64,000 nucleotides of DNA, from NCBI RefSeq assembly GCF_015645095.1, contig NZ_JADOTW010000006.1, positions 62,001 to 126,000 of the forward strand, given 5' to 3'. Position 1 is the first letter of the stretch, and each line of letters opens with the position of its first letter. The position numbers and the translations under genes are program-made. The notes beneath the pieces were generated by a model, which did not search any database, had not been told where the DNA came from, and saw nothing but the letters and a program-made list of their open reading frames with translations. Positions 19,147-26,863 of the stretch are shown here, piece after piece. This DNA is from Halomonas sp. 328 (GTDB lineage Bacteria; Pseudomonadota; Gammaproteobacteria; Pseudomonadales; Halomonadaceae).

Positions 19147-19506
19147 TCACAGGCGATAGGCCGGGTCCACCGGCCGTACTTCCACCACGCCTCCCACCCG
19201 CAACGTGGGCAGGCGTCGCGCCTGGCCCAGGGCCTCGTCCAGGTTGCCGCACTCCAGCACATGGAAGCCACCCAGTTGCTCGCGACTCTCGGCGAAGGGG
19301 CCGTCATGCAGCACCAACCGGCCTCCGGCCTCGCGCAGGGTGGTGGCGGTGGCCGCCGGCTGCAGCCGGGCCCCGCCGCGGTAGTGATGCCGGGTCACCC
19401 ACTCCTGGAGCAACCCATGGTAGTCCGTCATCACCGCCTCCCGCTCCGCCTCCGGCAGGGCCTGCCAGAGCGCCTCGTCGATACCGCACATCAGCATGTA
19501 TTGCAT
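19147..19506 (-). CDS. YciI/DGPF-domain protein, partner of the ECF sigma factor
   Basis: The 119-residue protein has the YCII-related pattern, beginning [14 protein letters not shown], with the DGPF motif in [18 protein letters not shown] and ending [15 protein letters not shown]. These dimeric ferredoxin-like-fold proteins are nearly always encoded beside ECF42-type sigma factors, and a role in signalling or in the sigma regulon is inferred. ATG 19506 follows GGGAGAG. It is the first gene of a two-gene operon with the sigma factor. Confidence 0.88.
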   Translation of the reverse strand: MQYMLMCGIDEALWQALPEAEREAVMTDYHGLLQEWVTRHHYRGGARLQPAATATTLREAGGRLVLHDGPFAESREQLGGFHVLECGNLDEALGQARRLPTLRVGGVVEVRPVDPAYRL

Positions 19507-19609
19507 GGTCGTCTCTCCCGCCCACTCAGCAAGGGTAGTCGGCCCCCATGGGCCCTGCCCTGTATCGTGCGGGACGGCGCGGCTTCGACAGCCCGGGAGA
19601 TGGACGCAG

Positions 19610-20359
19610 TCAGGGCCGCCAGGCCAGCGGATGCTCGGGCCGCAGCACCCCCTGCTCGTCCCAGTCGTCCCAGCCGGCGAAGGGAATCGGTGACAGGCTC
19701 TCGAGCCGGTCGAGGCGGTCTCGCCAGGCATGCTTTTCGCCCTCCAGGCGCTCGCGGAAGAGGGTTTCCTGCTCGTATTGCAGGCCGCCCCCCTGGACGC
19801 CATAGACCACGAAGGGCGGCAGGACCGCCAGGCCCAGGTACGCCAGCGAGCGGTGGATGGGCCAGAGCAGGCTGGCCATTTCACCACCGCGGCCCTGCCG
19901 AGTGAAGGCCGCCTCCGGTGAGCCGGTGGTCACCGAGCAGAAGGCTCGCTTGCCACGCAGCCGTCCGCGATCGTAACGGCGGCTGCCGGAATAGAGCCCA
20001 CCATAGACCATGACCCGGTCGAACCAGCCCTTGAGCATGGCCGGCTGGGCATGCCACCACAGGGGAAACTGCAGGATGATCAGGTCGGCGCGTTCCAGCC
20101 GTGCGATCTCCCGGGCCACCTCGGCGGGAAGCTCCCCGGCCTCATGGGCCCGGCGCTGCTCGCTCAGCGCCGAGAAGGCCGCCGGATCGGCGCGCCGCGG
20201 GAAGTGCCCGGGCCCCTCCACCGGATCGAAGCCCTCGGCATAGAGGTCGGAGACCTCCACCGCATGGCCCTGGCTTTCCAGATGAGCGACCGCCGTCGTC
20301 TTGAGGGCGGCGTTGAAGGAGTGGGGTTCGGGGTGACAGAAAACGATAAGCACCTGCAT
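19610..20359 (-). CDS. NAD(P)H:quinone oxidoreductase, flavodoxin-like (NQO1/KefF type)
   Basis: The 249-residue product has the flavodoxin-like fold of NQO1/MdaB/KefF enzymes, two-electron reductases of quinones and other electrophiles. Markers are MQVLIVFCHPEPHSFNAAL at the N-terminus and the FMN/substrate block LIILQFPLWWHAQPAMLKGW near residues 95-115, with GGLYSGSRRYDRG after it. ATG 20359 begins the conserved beta strand; the upstream extension to 20407 is not conserved. It is divergent from a LysR regulator that probably controls it. Confidence 0.88.
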   Translation of the reverse strand: MQVLIVFCHPEPHSFNAALKTTAVAHLESQGHAVEVSDLYAEGFDPVEGPGHFPRRADPAAFSALSEQRRAHEAGELPAEVAREIARLERADLIILQFPLWWHAQPAMLKGWFDRVMVYGGLYSGSRRYDRGRLRGKRAFCSVTTGSPEAAFTRQGRGGEMASLLWPIHRSLAYLGLAVLPPFVVYGVQGGGLQYEQETLFRERLEGEKHAWRDRLDRLESLSPIPFAGWDDWDEQGVLRPEHPLAWRP

Positions 20360-20463
20360 GATCGGGCTCCCGGTCTCGGCGGCACGCCTGTCGCGCCGGT
20401 CCCCCACAGGCTAGGCTGTTCACTAATGATCGAACATTCCCTATCGATAACAACGAACTTTGC

Positions 20464-21363
20464 ATGAATGAACAGCTAATTCCCTGGGACGACCTGCGCG
20501 TGGTCCTGGCCATCACCACGGCAGGCTCCCTGGCCGGCGCCGCCCGCCGCCTGGGGGCCAGCCATGCGACCCTGTTTCGTCGCCTCAACACCATCGAGGC
20601 ACGCCTGGGCGTGCGCCTCTTCGAGCGCTCCCGGCAGGGTTACGCCCCTACGGCGGCCGGGGCCGAGCTGGCCGAGGTGGCCGAACGCATCGCCACGGAG
20701 GTCCAGGAGATCGAGCGGCGCCTGGCGGGCCGCGACCTGCAGCTCTCCGGCACCCTGCGGGTGACCACCACCGATACCCTGCTGATGGGCCTGCTCTCGC
20801 CGATCTTCGCCGACTTCCGGCACACCCATCCGCAGATCCAGCTAGAGGTCGCCGTCTCCAATCAGCGCTTCGATCTCGCCCGGCGCGACGCCGATGTGGC
20901 GCTGCGCCCCTCCTCATCGCCGCCACAGCATCTGGTGGGGCGTCGGGTCGCCCTGATCGAGCAGGCGATCTATGGCCGTCCCGGCGACGATCCCGGCACG
21001 GCCGACTGGATCGGCCCGGGTCGCCACCTGGAGTACGACGACCTGGCGACCTGGCTGGCCGACGCCGGCCTGGAGGCACGTTGCCACTACCGCATCGACA
21101 CCCTGCTGGGCATGCTGGCGGCGGCCTGCGACGGGCTTGGCTGTGCGGTGCTGCCCTGTTACCTGGCCGATGCCGAACCGTCGTTGAGCCGGCTCGGCGC
21201 CCCCATTCCGGCACTGGCCACCGAGCTCTGGCTGCTGACCCACCCCGACCTGCGGCGGGTAGCACGAATTCGCACCTTCATGGACTTCGTCGCCACGGCC
21301 CTGGCGCATCGGGGCCTGGCCCCCACTCACCGCGGACAAGGCCCGAGGCACGATCTATCCTGA
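20464..21363 (+). CDS. LysR-family transcriptional regulator
   Basis: The 299-residue LysR regulator has an N-terminal winged HTH (DLRVVLAITTAGSLAGAARR, then RLNTIEARLGVRLFERSRQG). A periplasmic-binding-like effector domain follows (LSGTLRVTTTDTLLMGLLSP). It is divergent from the quinone-reductase gene across 104 bases, the usual arrangement for a LysR regulator and its target, so I infer control of that enzyme. The effector is unknown. No ribosome-binding site is obvious before ATG 20464. Confidence 0.88.
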   Translation: MNEQLIPWDDLRVVLAITTAGSLAGAARRLGASHATLFRRLNTIEARLGVRLFERSRQGYAPTAAGAELAEVAERIATEVQEIERRLAGRDLQLSGTLRVTTTDTLLMGLLSPIFADFRHTHPQIQLEVAVSNQRFDLARRDADVALRPSSSPPQHLVGRRVALIEQAIYGRPGDDPGTADWIGPGRHLEYDDLATWLADAGLEARCHYRIDTLLGMLAAACDGLGCAVLPCYLADAEPSLSRLGAPIPALATELWLLTHPDLRRVARIRTFMDFVATALAHRGLAPTHRGQGPRHDLS

Positions 21364-21398
21364 GAACGAGCCCCCTCCGGGGCGGCCGGGAGACGCTG

Positions 21399-21737
21399 AT
21401 GACGGAAGCCGAATTTCGTGCCCTGGCCCTGGGTCTTCCCGGGGTGGTGGAGCATGCCGAGCAGGACCACCCCGACTACCGAGTCGGTGGCAAGGTGTTC
21501 GCCCAATTGGGTTACCCCGAGGTGACCTGGGCTACGCTGTGGCTTGCCCCCGAGGCCCAGGAAGAGATCATCGCGGCCTGTCCCGGGGCCTTTCGCCCGG
21601 CTCCCGGCGGGGCGCCCGGCCATACCCAGGTCCACCTGAGCGAAGCGCCCCATCCCCGGGTCCGCGCGGCCCTGATCGCCGCCTGGCGGGACAAGGCCCC
21701 ACGGCGCATTCGCGATCACTTCCGCGATACGCCCTGA
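21399..21737 (+). CDS. MmcQ/YjbR family protein
   Basis: The 112-residue protein has the MmcQ/YjbR (CyaY-like fold) pattern. It begins TEAEFRALALGLPGVVEHAE, continues with RVGGKVFAQLGY and WLAPEAQEEIIAACP, and ends with a basic helix ALIAAWRDKAPRRIRDHF. The family is of unknown function, and some members were proposed to bind DNA. ATG 21399 follows GGGAGA. It lies 35 bases after the LysR gene on the same strand and may be co-transcribed. It is convergent with the EamA transporter (3-base gap). Confidence 0.85.
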   Translation: MTEAEFRALALGLPGVVEHAEQDHPDYRVGGKVFAQLGYPEVTWATLWLAPEAQEEIIAACPGAFRPAPGGAPGHTQVHLSEAPHPRVRAALIAAWRDKAPRRIRDHFRDTP

Positions 21738-21740
21738 GCG

Positions 21741-22658
21741 TCAGACGGCCGGGCGGCGACCGGGCACGGCTTCCGGTTTCGGCCCCTTCGCCCGCGGCCG
21801 GTAGAACATCACGGCGTTGCCCACCAGGATCGTCACCAGGCCGATCAGGGCCAGCGGCGTCCAGCGGTAGCCCTCGACCAGGGTGGAGATGCCCAGGGCC
21901 ACCAGCGGGAACAGCAGAGTGGCATAAGCCGCCGGCCCGGCCCCGATCCGCCCCACCAGGGCAAAATAGGTGCCGAAGCCGATCACCGAACCGAACACGG
22001 CCAGATAGGCCAGGGCGCCCAGGTAGGTCGGCGAGGTATCCAGCGTGAAGGGCGTGCCACTGGCCAGCACCAGCGCCAGCATGATCAGGGCACCGTAGGC
22101 CATGGCATAGGCGTTGGTGGAGAGCAGGTCCAGGCCTTGGCGCTGATGGCGCAGGCTGAGCATATTGCCCAGGGAGAAGCCATAGGTGCCCAAGAGCGCG
22201 CAGCCCAGGCCCAGCAGTACCCCCGAGCCCAGCGCCTCGCGACGCAGTTCCGGCCAGAACAGGCAGACCATGCCGGCCAGGCCCAGGGCGGCCGCCACCA
22301 GCAACCGCGGCGTGATCGCCTGGCGGAAGAAGAGCACGCCATTGGCGGCATTGAACAGCACCGCCATGGAGAACACCACGGCGATCAGCCCGCTGGTGAT
22401 ATAAGCGGCGGCGGTATAGAAGAGATAGAAATTGAGGCAGAAGACGCACAGCCCCTGCAGGGCGCAGAGCAGGTGATCCCGCGCATCGAGCCGACGCAGG
22501 CGCCCGCGGAGCGCCAGCCACAGCAGCAGCAGGCCGGCGGCCAGGGCGAAGCGGTAGAAGACCGACAGCATCACCGGCACCTCCCCCACCTGGAAGGCGA
22601 TGGCGATCCAGGTGGTGCCCCAGATCAGCACGGTGACGGCATACAGGATCAGGTTCAT
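21741..22658 (-). CDS. EamA/DMT-family transporter
   Basis: The 305-residue protein has ten predicted helices in two repeated halves. It begins NLILYAVTVLIWGTTWIAI, and the second half contains LGALAYLAVFGSVIGFGTYF and LVEGYRWTPLALIGLVTIL. EamA permeases export metabolites such as amino acids. The substrate is unknown. ATG 22658 follows GAGGAG ten bases upstream and opens the first membrane helix. It is divergent from an AraC-type regulator that may control it. Confidence 0.88.
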   Translation of the reverse strand: MNLILYAVTVLIWGTTWIAIAFQVGEVPVMLSVFYRFALAAGLLLLWLALRGRLRRLDARDHLLCALQGLCVFCLNFYLFYTAAAYITSGLIAVVFSMAVLFNAANGVLFFRQAITPRLLVAAALGLAGMVCLFWPELRREALGSGVLLGLGCALLGTYGFSLGNMLSLRHQRQGLDLLSTNAYAMAYGALIMLALVLASGTPFTLDTSPTYLGALAYLAVFGSVIGFGTYFALVGRIGAGPAAYATLLFPLVALGISTLVEGYRWTPLALIGLVTILVGNAVMFYRPRAKGPKPEAVPGRRPAV

Positions 22659-22831
22659 GATGGCAGCTCCTCGGCTCGGAGCCACCGACTCTGGGCGATA
22701 ACGGCGCGCTGGGCATTCAGCTTCTTGCGCCGAGCCTTCGTTTCTTGCGCTTTTTCGCACCGTCCCCCGTCATCCGCTTGGCTCGCCACGCCGGCCTGGC
22801 TACCATCGAAGCCTCCGGGGAGAAGAAAGCC

Positions 22832-23710
22832 ATGCCCTACCACGTATTCGAGCACCTGAGCCAGCACCGGGCCCACTTGACGCGAGCCGCCCGGCTCGAC
22901 GGCGGCATCGGCCTGGCCCAGTGGCGCAACGACAACGACCACCTCGCCCTGGACAGGCCCGGCCACCACACCCTCAGCCTCTATGTGGCCGACGGCTATG
23001 AGTCCTACCGCCAGACGTCCGGCGGCTGGCGCAATGGGGGTGCCCCGGACCGATTCTGCCTGATGCCGGCCCAGCATGAATCCCGCTGGGATATCCGTGG
23101 TCCCCTGGAGTTCGCGCACCTCTACTTCACCGACGCGCACCTGAAAGGGCTGACCGAGAGGGTTTGGGACCAGGAGGCCTCCGGCCTGTTGCTGGACGAG
23201 CGGACCTTCGCCGAGGACCCGCGCATCGCCAGCCTGTATCGCCAGTGGCTGCTCGCCCTCGACTGGCAGGAGCCAGCCGACCGCCTGGCCCTGGACAGCG
23301 CCATCACCCTGCTGCTGGTGCATCTGGCCGGCGCCTACGGCCAGCGCCACCGGCCGCCGCCCCACCCCCGGGGCGGCCTGGCCCCCTACCGCCTGCGCCA
23401 GGTGCGCGACTATATCGAGGCCCACCTGGACCGACCGCTGCCGCTCAAGGAGCTGGCCGCCCGGGTCCAGCTCAGCGAGTACCACTTCGCACGCATGTTC
23501 AAGCGCAGTCAGGGCCTCACGCCCCACCAGTACGTCCTGCAGCGGCGCCTGGCCCGGGCCGAGGCACTGCTGCGCGAAACCACCCGGCCACTGGCCGAGA
23601 TCGCCCTGGCCTGTGGCTTCAGCTCCTCGAGCCACCTGGCCAGCCGCTTTCGTCAGGCCAGGGGCCTGGCCCCCTCACAGTTGAGGCAAGCAACGAGCCA
23701 GGCGCCCTGA
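22832..23710 (+). CDS. AraC-family transcriptional regulator
   Basis: The 292-residue protein has a C-terminal pair of HTHs of the AraC/XylS type, with RDYIEAHLDRPLPLKELAAR, YHFARMFKRSQGLTPHQYVL and IALACGFSSSSHLASRFRQA. The N-terminal part is a cupin-like sensing domain (HHTLSLYVADGYESYRQ). ATG 22832 is chosen for the GGGGAGAAG upstream, over an in-frame start at 22745. It is divergent from the EamA permease across 173 bases. The effector is unknown. Confidence 0.88.
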   Translation: MPYHVFEHLSQHRAHLTRAARLDGGIGLAQWRNDNDHLALDRPGHHTLSLYVADGYESYRQTSGGWRNGGAPDRFCLMPAQHESRWDIRGPLEFAHLYFTDAHLKGLTERVWDQEASGLLLDERTFAEDPRIASLYRQWLLALDWQEPADRLALDSAITLLLVHLAGAYGQRHRPPPHPRGGLAPYRLRQVRDYIEAHLDRPLPLKELAARVQLSEYHFARMFKRSQGLTPHQYVLQRRLARAEALLRETTRPLAEIALACGFSSSSHLASRFRQARGLAPSQLRQATSQAP

Positions 23711-23762
23711 TCACGGACTGTCTCATCTGGTTCAGCTCCTCGGCTACGACGCCGTCGTCGAT

Positions 23763-24467
23763 TCATAGCGTCTCCTCCGACCCGCTCAGCGTCAGGGCGA
23801 ATTCCCGGGCCAGGCCCTCCCGGCCCTCGGCGCTTATCGTCACCACCCGGGTGCCCTTCTGACGCGCCACCCAGCCCAGCGCCTCCAGGCGCTCGGCCAG
23901 GGCCGCCCCCAGGGCACCGCCCAGGTGATCACAGCGCTCGCTCCAGTCGAGGCAGGGGTAGGCGAAGCGCCGCCGCCGGCGACGCAGAGCGGCCGGATCG
24001 AGCCCGAAGTCGACGCACCAGCGTTCGCCATCGGCGGTCAGTTCCCAGCGCTCTCCCTCGACCCGCAGCCACCCGCGTATGAACAGTGCCTCGCTGATCC
24101 CGGTGCCCAGGCGACCGGCCAGGTGATCGTAGCAGTAGCGTGCCTCGGCCAGGGCCCCCTGCGGCTGACGACGCGGCGGCACCACCCGTACCGGCCTGGC
24201 CACCACCATCAGTGACTCTACGGCCCGTGCCACCGCCGGGGTGGCGAGTCGGTAATACTTGTGCCGACCCTGTCGGGCGACGCCAAGCAGGGCGTCTTCC
24301 TGCAACCGCCGGAGATGAGCCGTAGCCGTTCCTGGCTGCACCCCGGTGCCATAAGCAAGCTCCTTGGCAGTCAGCGCCCGCCCCTCCATCAGCAATGCCA
24401 GCATGCCCAGCCGCGTGGGATCGCCGAGGGTCCGCGCCAGCCGTGCCAGATCCGGCTCCTCATCCAT
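23763..24467 (-). CDS. ArsR-family winged-helix regulator
   Basis: The 234-residue protein has an N-terminal ArsR-type HTH (LARTLGDPTRLGMLALLMEG, then QPGTATAHLRRLQEDALLGV and GRHKYYRLA). The C-terminal extension of about 140 residues is cysteine-containing, arginine-rich and of unknown role. It includes RRRRRRFAYPCLDWSERCDH, a pattern shared by a subgroup of ArsR regulators divergent from small oxygenases. It is divergent from the antibiotic-biosynthesis-monooxygenase gene and probably represses it. No classical metal-site motif of ArsR or SmtB was seen. Confidence 0.87.
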   Translation of the reverse strand: MDEEPDLARLARTLGDPTRLGMLALLMEGRALTAKELAYGTGVQPGTATAHLRRLQEDALLGVARQGRHKYYRLATPAVARAVESLMVVARPVRVVPPRRQPQGALAEARYCYDHLAGRLGTGISEALFIRGWLRVEGERWELTADGERWCVDFGLDPAALRRRRRRFAYPCLDWSERCDHLGGALGAALAERLEALGWVARQKGTRVVTISAEGREGLAREFALTLSGSEETL

Positions 24468-24564
24468 AGTTCGTCCACCACCTAACCATTAACGTCTGAC
24501 AAGCCTAGTCCAAGACGACACACTGAGCGGTAGTTCACTGCCTCTACCCACCCGAGGAGCCCTC

Positions 24565-24912
24565 ATGATCGCCGTTATCTTCGAGGCCGAGCCCAAGCCC
24601 GGCCACCGCGACCACTACCTGGACATCGCCGCCGAGCTGCGCCCGCTACTGGACGAGATCGACGGCTTCCTCTCCATCGAACGCTTCGAGAGTTTGACCC
24701 AGCCGGGCAAGGTCCTGTCGCTCTCCTTCTGGCGCGACGAGCGAGCCATCGAGGCCTGGCGCCAACTGGAGCGCCACCGCGCCGCTCAGGCCCAGGGCCG
24801 CCAGGTGGTCTTCGCCGACTACCGGCTGCGGGTGGCCACGGTGCTGCGCGACTACGGCATGCATGAACGCGAGCAGGCCCCCGCCGACAGCCGCAAGCAG
24901 CACGGCGGGTGA
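24565..24912 (+). CDS. Antibiotic biosynthesis monooxygenase (ABM) domain protein
   Basis: The 115-residue protein is a single ABM-type ferredoxin-like domain. It begins MIAVIFEAEPKPGHRDHYLD and continues with DGFLSIERFESLTQPGKVLS, SFWRDERAIEAWRQLERHR and the C-terminal strand FADYRLRVATVLRDYG. Such proteins act as quinol monooxygenases or heme-degrading or small-molecule oxygenases. The substrate is unknown. ATG 24565 follows GAGGAG. It is divergent from the ArsR gene. Confidence 0.85.
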   Translation: MIAVIFEAEPKPGHRDHYLDIAAELRPLLDEIDGFLSIERFESLTQPGKVLSLSFWRDERAIEAWRQLERHRAAQAQGRQVVFADYRLRVATVLRDYGMHEREQAPADSRKQHGG

Positions 24913-24920
24913 TTCAAGGG

Positions 24921-25080
24921 GTGATTGACGCGCCGCGAACGCCCCCATCAGCAAGAAGCCGACCGTGGTCAGGACGGCGAACCAGCCACCGTAGATGAGC
25001 ATCTGCGCCGCCACGGGCCCCGCTGCGGGATCGACGAACTGCGGAATAAAGGCCAGCACGAAGAGCCCCGACTTGCCTCC
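24921..25080 (-). pseudogene. Fragment of a LysE/RhtB-type exporter gene
   Basis: On the minus strand this stretch encodes GLFVLAFIPQFVDPAAGPVA followed by MLIYGGWFAVLTTVGFLLMG, the central part of a LysE/RhtB exporter. The flanking parts needed for a complete six-helix protein of about 205 residues are absent on both sides, and there is no start codon or ribosome-binding site at the 5' edge. The fragment lies directly between the monooxygenase gene and a GcvA-like LysR gene. Confidence 0.75.
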
Positions 25081-25100
25081 CGAACGGCCCTGCCCCCTCC

Positions 25101-26018
25101 TCAGCCTTCCGCTACGGCCTGGCGGCAAGCCGACGCGGAGGCCGCGAAGGCCGTCTGCAGCCACGCCGCCACCCGATCGAGGGTGGCGTCGCCCCGGGTC
25201 GCCGGGCTCCGGAGCAAATGGTAGCGCAACCCCGGCAAGCTCGGGCCGAAGGGGACCGCCAGCACACCGCGCTCGAGCTCGTCCTGGACCAGGGTCAGCC
25301 CCAGCAGGGCCACGCCCTGGCCGGCGATGGTGGCCTGGATGGCATGGCTCTCGTCGGAGAAGGCGAGCCGGGGCCCCAGCGCGGACGGCACGCATCCCGC
25401 TGCCCGGCACCAGGACGCCCAGGTGGGCAGGCCGAGGCTCGGGCAGTACCAGTCGAAATCGATATGGCGCACGCCCTGGAGATCCTCGATGCCGCCCAGC
25501 GCCAGGCTCGGGTTGGCGACCGGGGCGATGCGGTCGGTCGCCAGCTTCACGGCCTCGTATTCCGGGTAAGGGCCCATGCCGTAGCGAATCGCCAGGCAGG
25601 CGCCCCGCGACAGGTCGAGGACCGCCTCGCTGGCATGGATACGCAGGTCGATATCGGGATGCGCCGCATGGAAGTCGGCCAGCCGCGGCAGCAACCACCG
25701 GCTGGCGAAGGCCGGGGTGCAGGAGAGGGTGACGCTGGCCGTCTCCGTGCGCCCGCGCAACCGCTCCAGGGCCTCGGCGAAGGCATCGAAGCCCTGGCGC
25801 AACACCGGGTAGAGGGTCGTCGCCGCCTCGGTGGGCGCCACCCGGCGGGTCCGACGCTCGAACAGCGCCACCCCCAGCCAGCCCTCCAGCTCACGGACCT
25901 GGTGGCTGATCGCCGCCGGCGTCACCGCCAGCTCCTCGGCGGCGGCCTTGAAGCTGCGATGACGTGCCGCGGCCTCGAAGGCACGCAGCTGCGAGAGCGG
26001 TAGCCGGCGTCGCTGCAT
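25101..26018 (-). CDS. GcvA-like LysR-family regulator
   Basis: The 305-residue protein starts LPLSQLRAFEAAARHRSFKA and continues with LAVTPAAISHQVRELEGWLG, the GcvA subgroup of LysR regulators. The effector domain contains SVTLSCTPAFASRWLLPRLA. It is divergent from azoR across 130 bases that contain an inverted repeat, so it may control that gene. The adjacent LysE fragment suggests it may formerly have controlled an exporter. Confidence 0.88.
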   Translation of the reverse strand: MQRRRLPLSQLRAFEAAARHRSFKAAAEELAVTPAAISHQVRELEGWLGVALFERRTRRVAPTEAATTLYPVLRQGFDAFAEALERLRGRTETASVTLSCTPAFASRWLLPRLADFHAAHPDIDLRIHASEAVLDLSRGACLAIRYGMGPYPEYEAVKLATDRIAPVANPSLALGGIEDLQGVRHIDFDWYCPSLGLPTWASWCRAAGCVPSALGPRLAFSDESHAIQATIAGQGVALLGLTLVQDELERGVLAVPFGPSLPGLRYHLLRSPATRGDATLDRVAAWLQTAFAASASACRQAVAEG

Positions 26019-26036
26019 CGGATCCCCATGGACAAG

Positions 26037-26125
26037 TTCAACTCATGTATCGACCAAGAATAGATCGTTTGTCAGCCACTAACCAAGGGACGATGCTGCC
26101 AACCGACCCTCAATACATGAATTGA
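26037..26125. promoter_or_regulatory. Inverted repeat pair in the LysR-azoR intergenic region
   Basis: TTCAACTCATGTAT (26037-26050) and ATACATGAATTGA (26113-26125) are near-exact inverted copies. They flank the divergent promoter area, one near each gene. They may be two halves or two sites for the LysR regulator. Confidence 0.5.
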
Positions 26126-26148
26126 TCTTGACCATAAAGGAGAGCCCC

Positions 26149-26838
26149 ATGGCCACCATCCTGCACCTCGACGCCAGTGCCCGCCCCGGCCGCTCCGGCG
26201 CCCAGCCCCACGGCTCCCACTCGCGGCGCCTGAGCGCCCACTTTATTGCCCAGTGGCGGCGGGCCCGCCCCGACGACCGCATCGTCTACCGAGACGTCGG
26301 CCAGCACCCGCCGCGCCCCGTCACCGGCGACTGGATCCATGCCGCCTTCACCCAGCCGGAGGCGCGCGAGCCCTGGATGCACGAGGCCCTCGCCGAGAGC
26401 GATGCGCTGATCGACGAGCTGCTCGAGGCGGAGCTGATCGTGGCCGGCGTGCCGATGTACAACTTCGGCGTCCCGGCCGGCTTCAAGGCTTATATCGACA
26501 ATATCGTGCGGGTCGGGCGCACCTTCGGCTTCGATCGCGCCCGCCCCGGGCTGCCCTACTGGCCGCTGCTGACCGAGATGAACAAGCGCCTGGTGGTACT
26601 CGGCGCTCGCGGCGACTACGGCTACGAGCCGGGCGAGCGCATGGCCCACACCAACCACGTCGAACCGCACCTGCGCACCGTGTTCGGCTACCTGGGCATC
26701 GAGGAGCTGCATGGCATCGCCGCGGAGTACGACGAGTTCGCCGACGCACGCTTGCAGGCATCCCTGGCCCAGGCCGAGCGACGCATCGAGGCGCTGGTGG
26801 ATCGCCTGGCGGCGGAGCTGGCCCACCCGGCCCAGTAG
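26149..26838 (+). CDS. azoR: FMN-dependent NADH-azoreductase / quinone reductase
   Basis: The 229-residue product is a flavodoxin-like FMN enzyme of the AzoR type, which reduces azo dyes and quinones. It begins ATILHLDASARPGRSG and has the substrate/FMN block AGVPMYNFGVPAGFKAYIDN, then VVLGARGDYGYEPG and LRTVFGYLGIEELHGI. ATG 26149 follows AAAGGAGAG. It is divergent from the GcvA-like regulator and convergent with the MFS gene. Typical AzoR enzymes are about 200 residues; the extra length is in a Gly/His-containing loop near the N-terminus. Confidence 0.88.
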   Translation: MATILHLDASARPGRSGAQPHGSHSRRLSAHFIAQWRRARPDDRIVYRDVGQHPPRPVTGDWIHAAFTQPEAREPWMHEALAESDALIDELLEAELIVAGVPMYNFGVPAGFKAYIDNIVRVGRTFGFDRARPGLPYWPLLTEMNKRLVVLGARGDYGYEPGERMAHTNHVEPHLRTVFGYLGIEELHGIAAEYDEFADARLQASLAQAERRIEALVDRLAAELAHPAQ

Positions 26839-26863
26839 CGGGGCCGCATCGCCACCGTGACGA

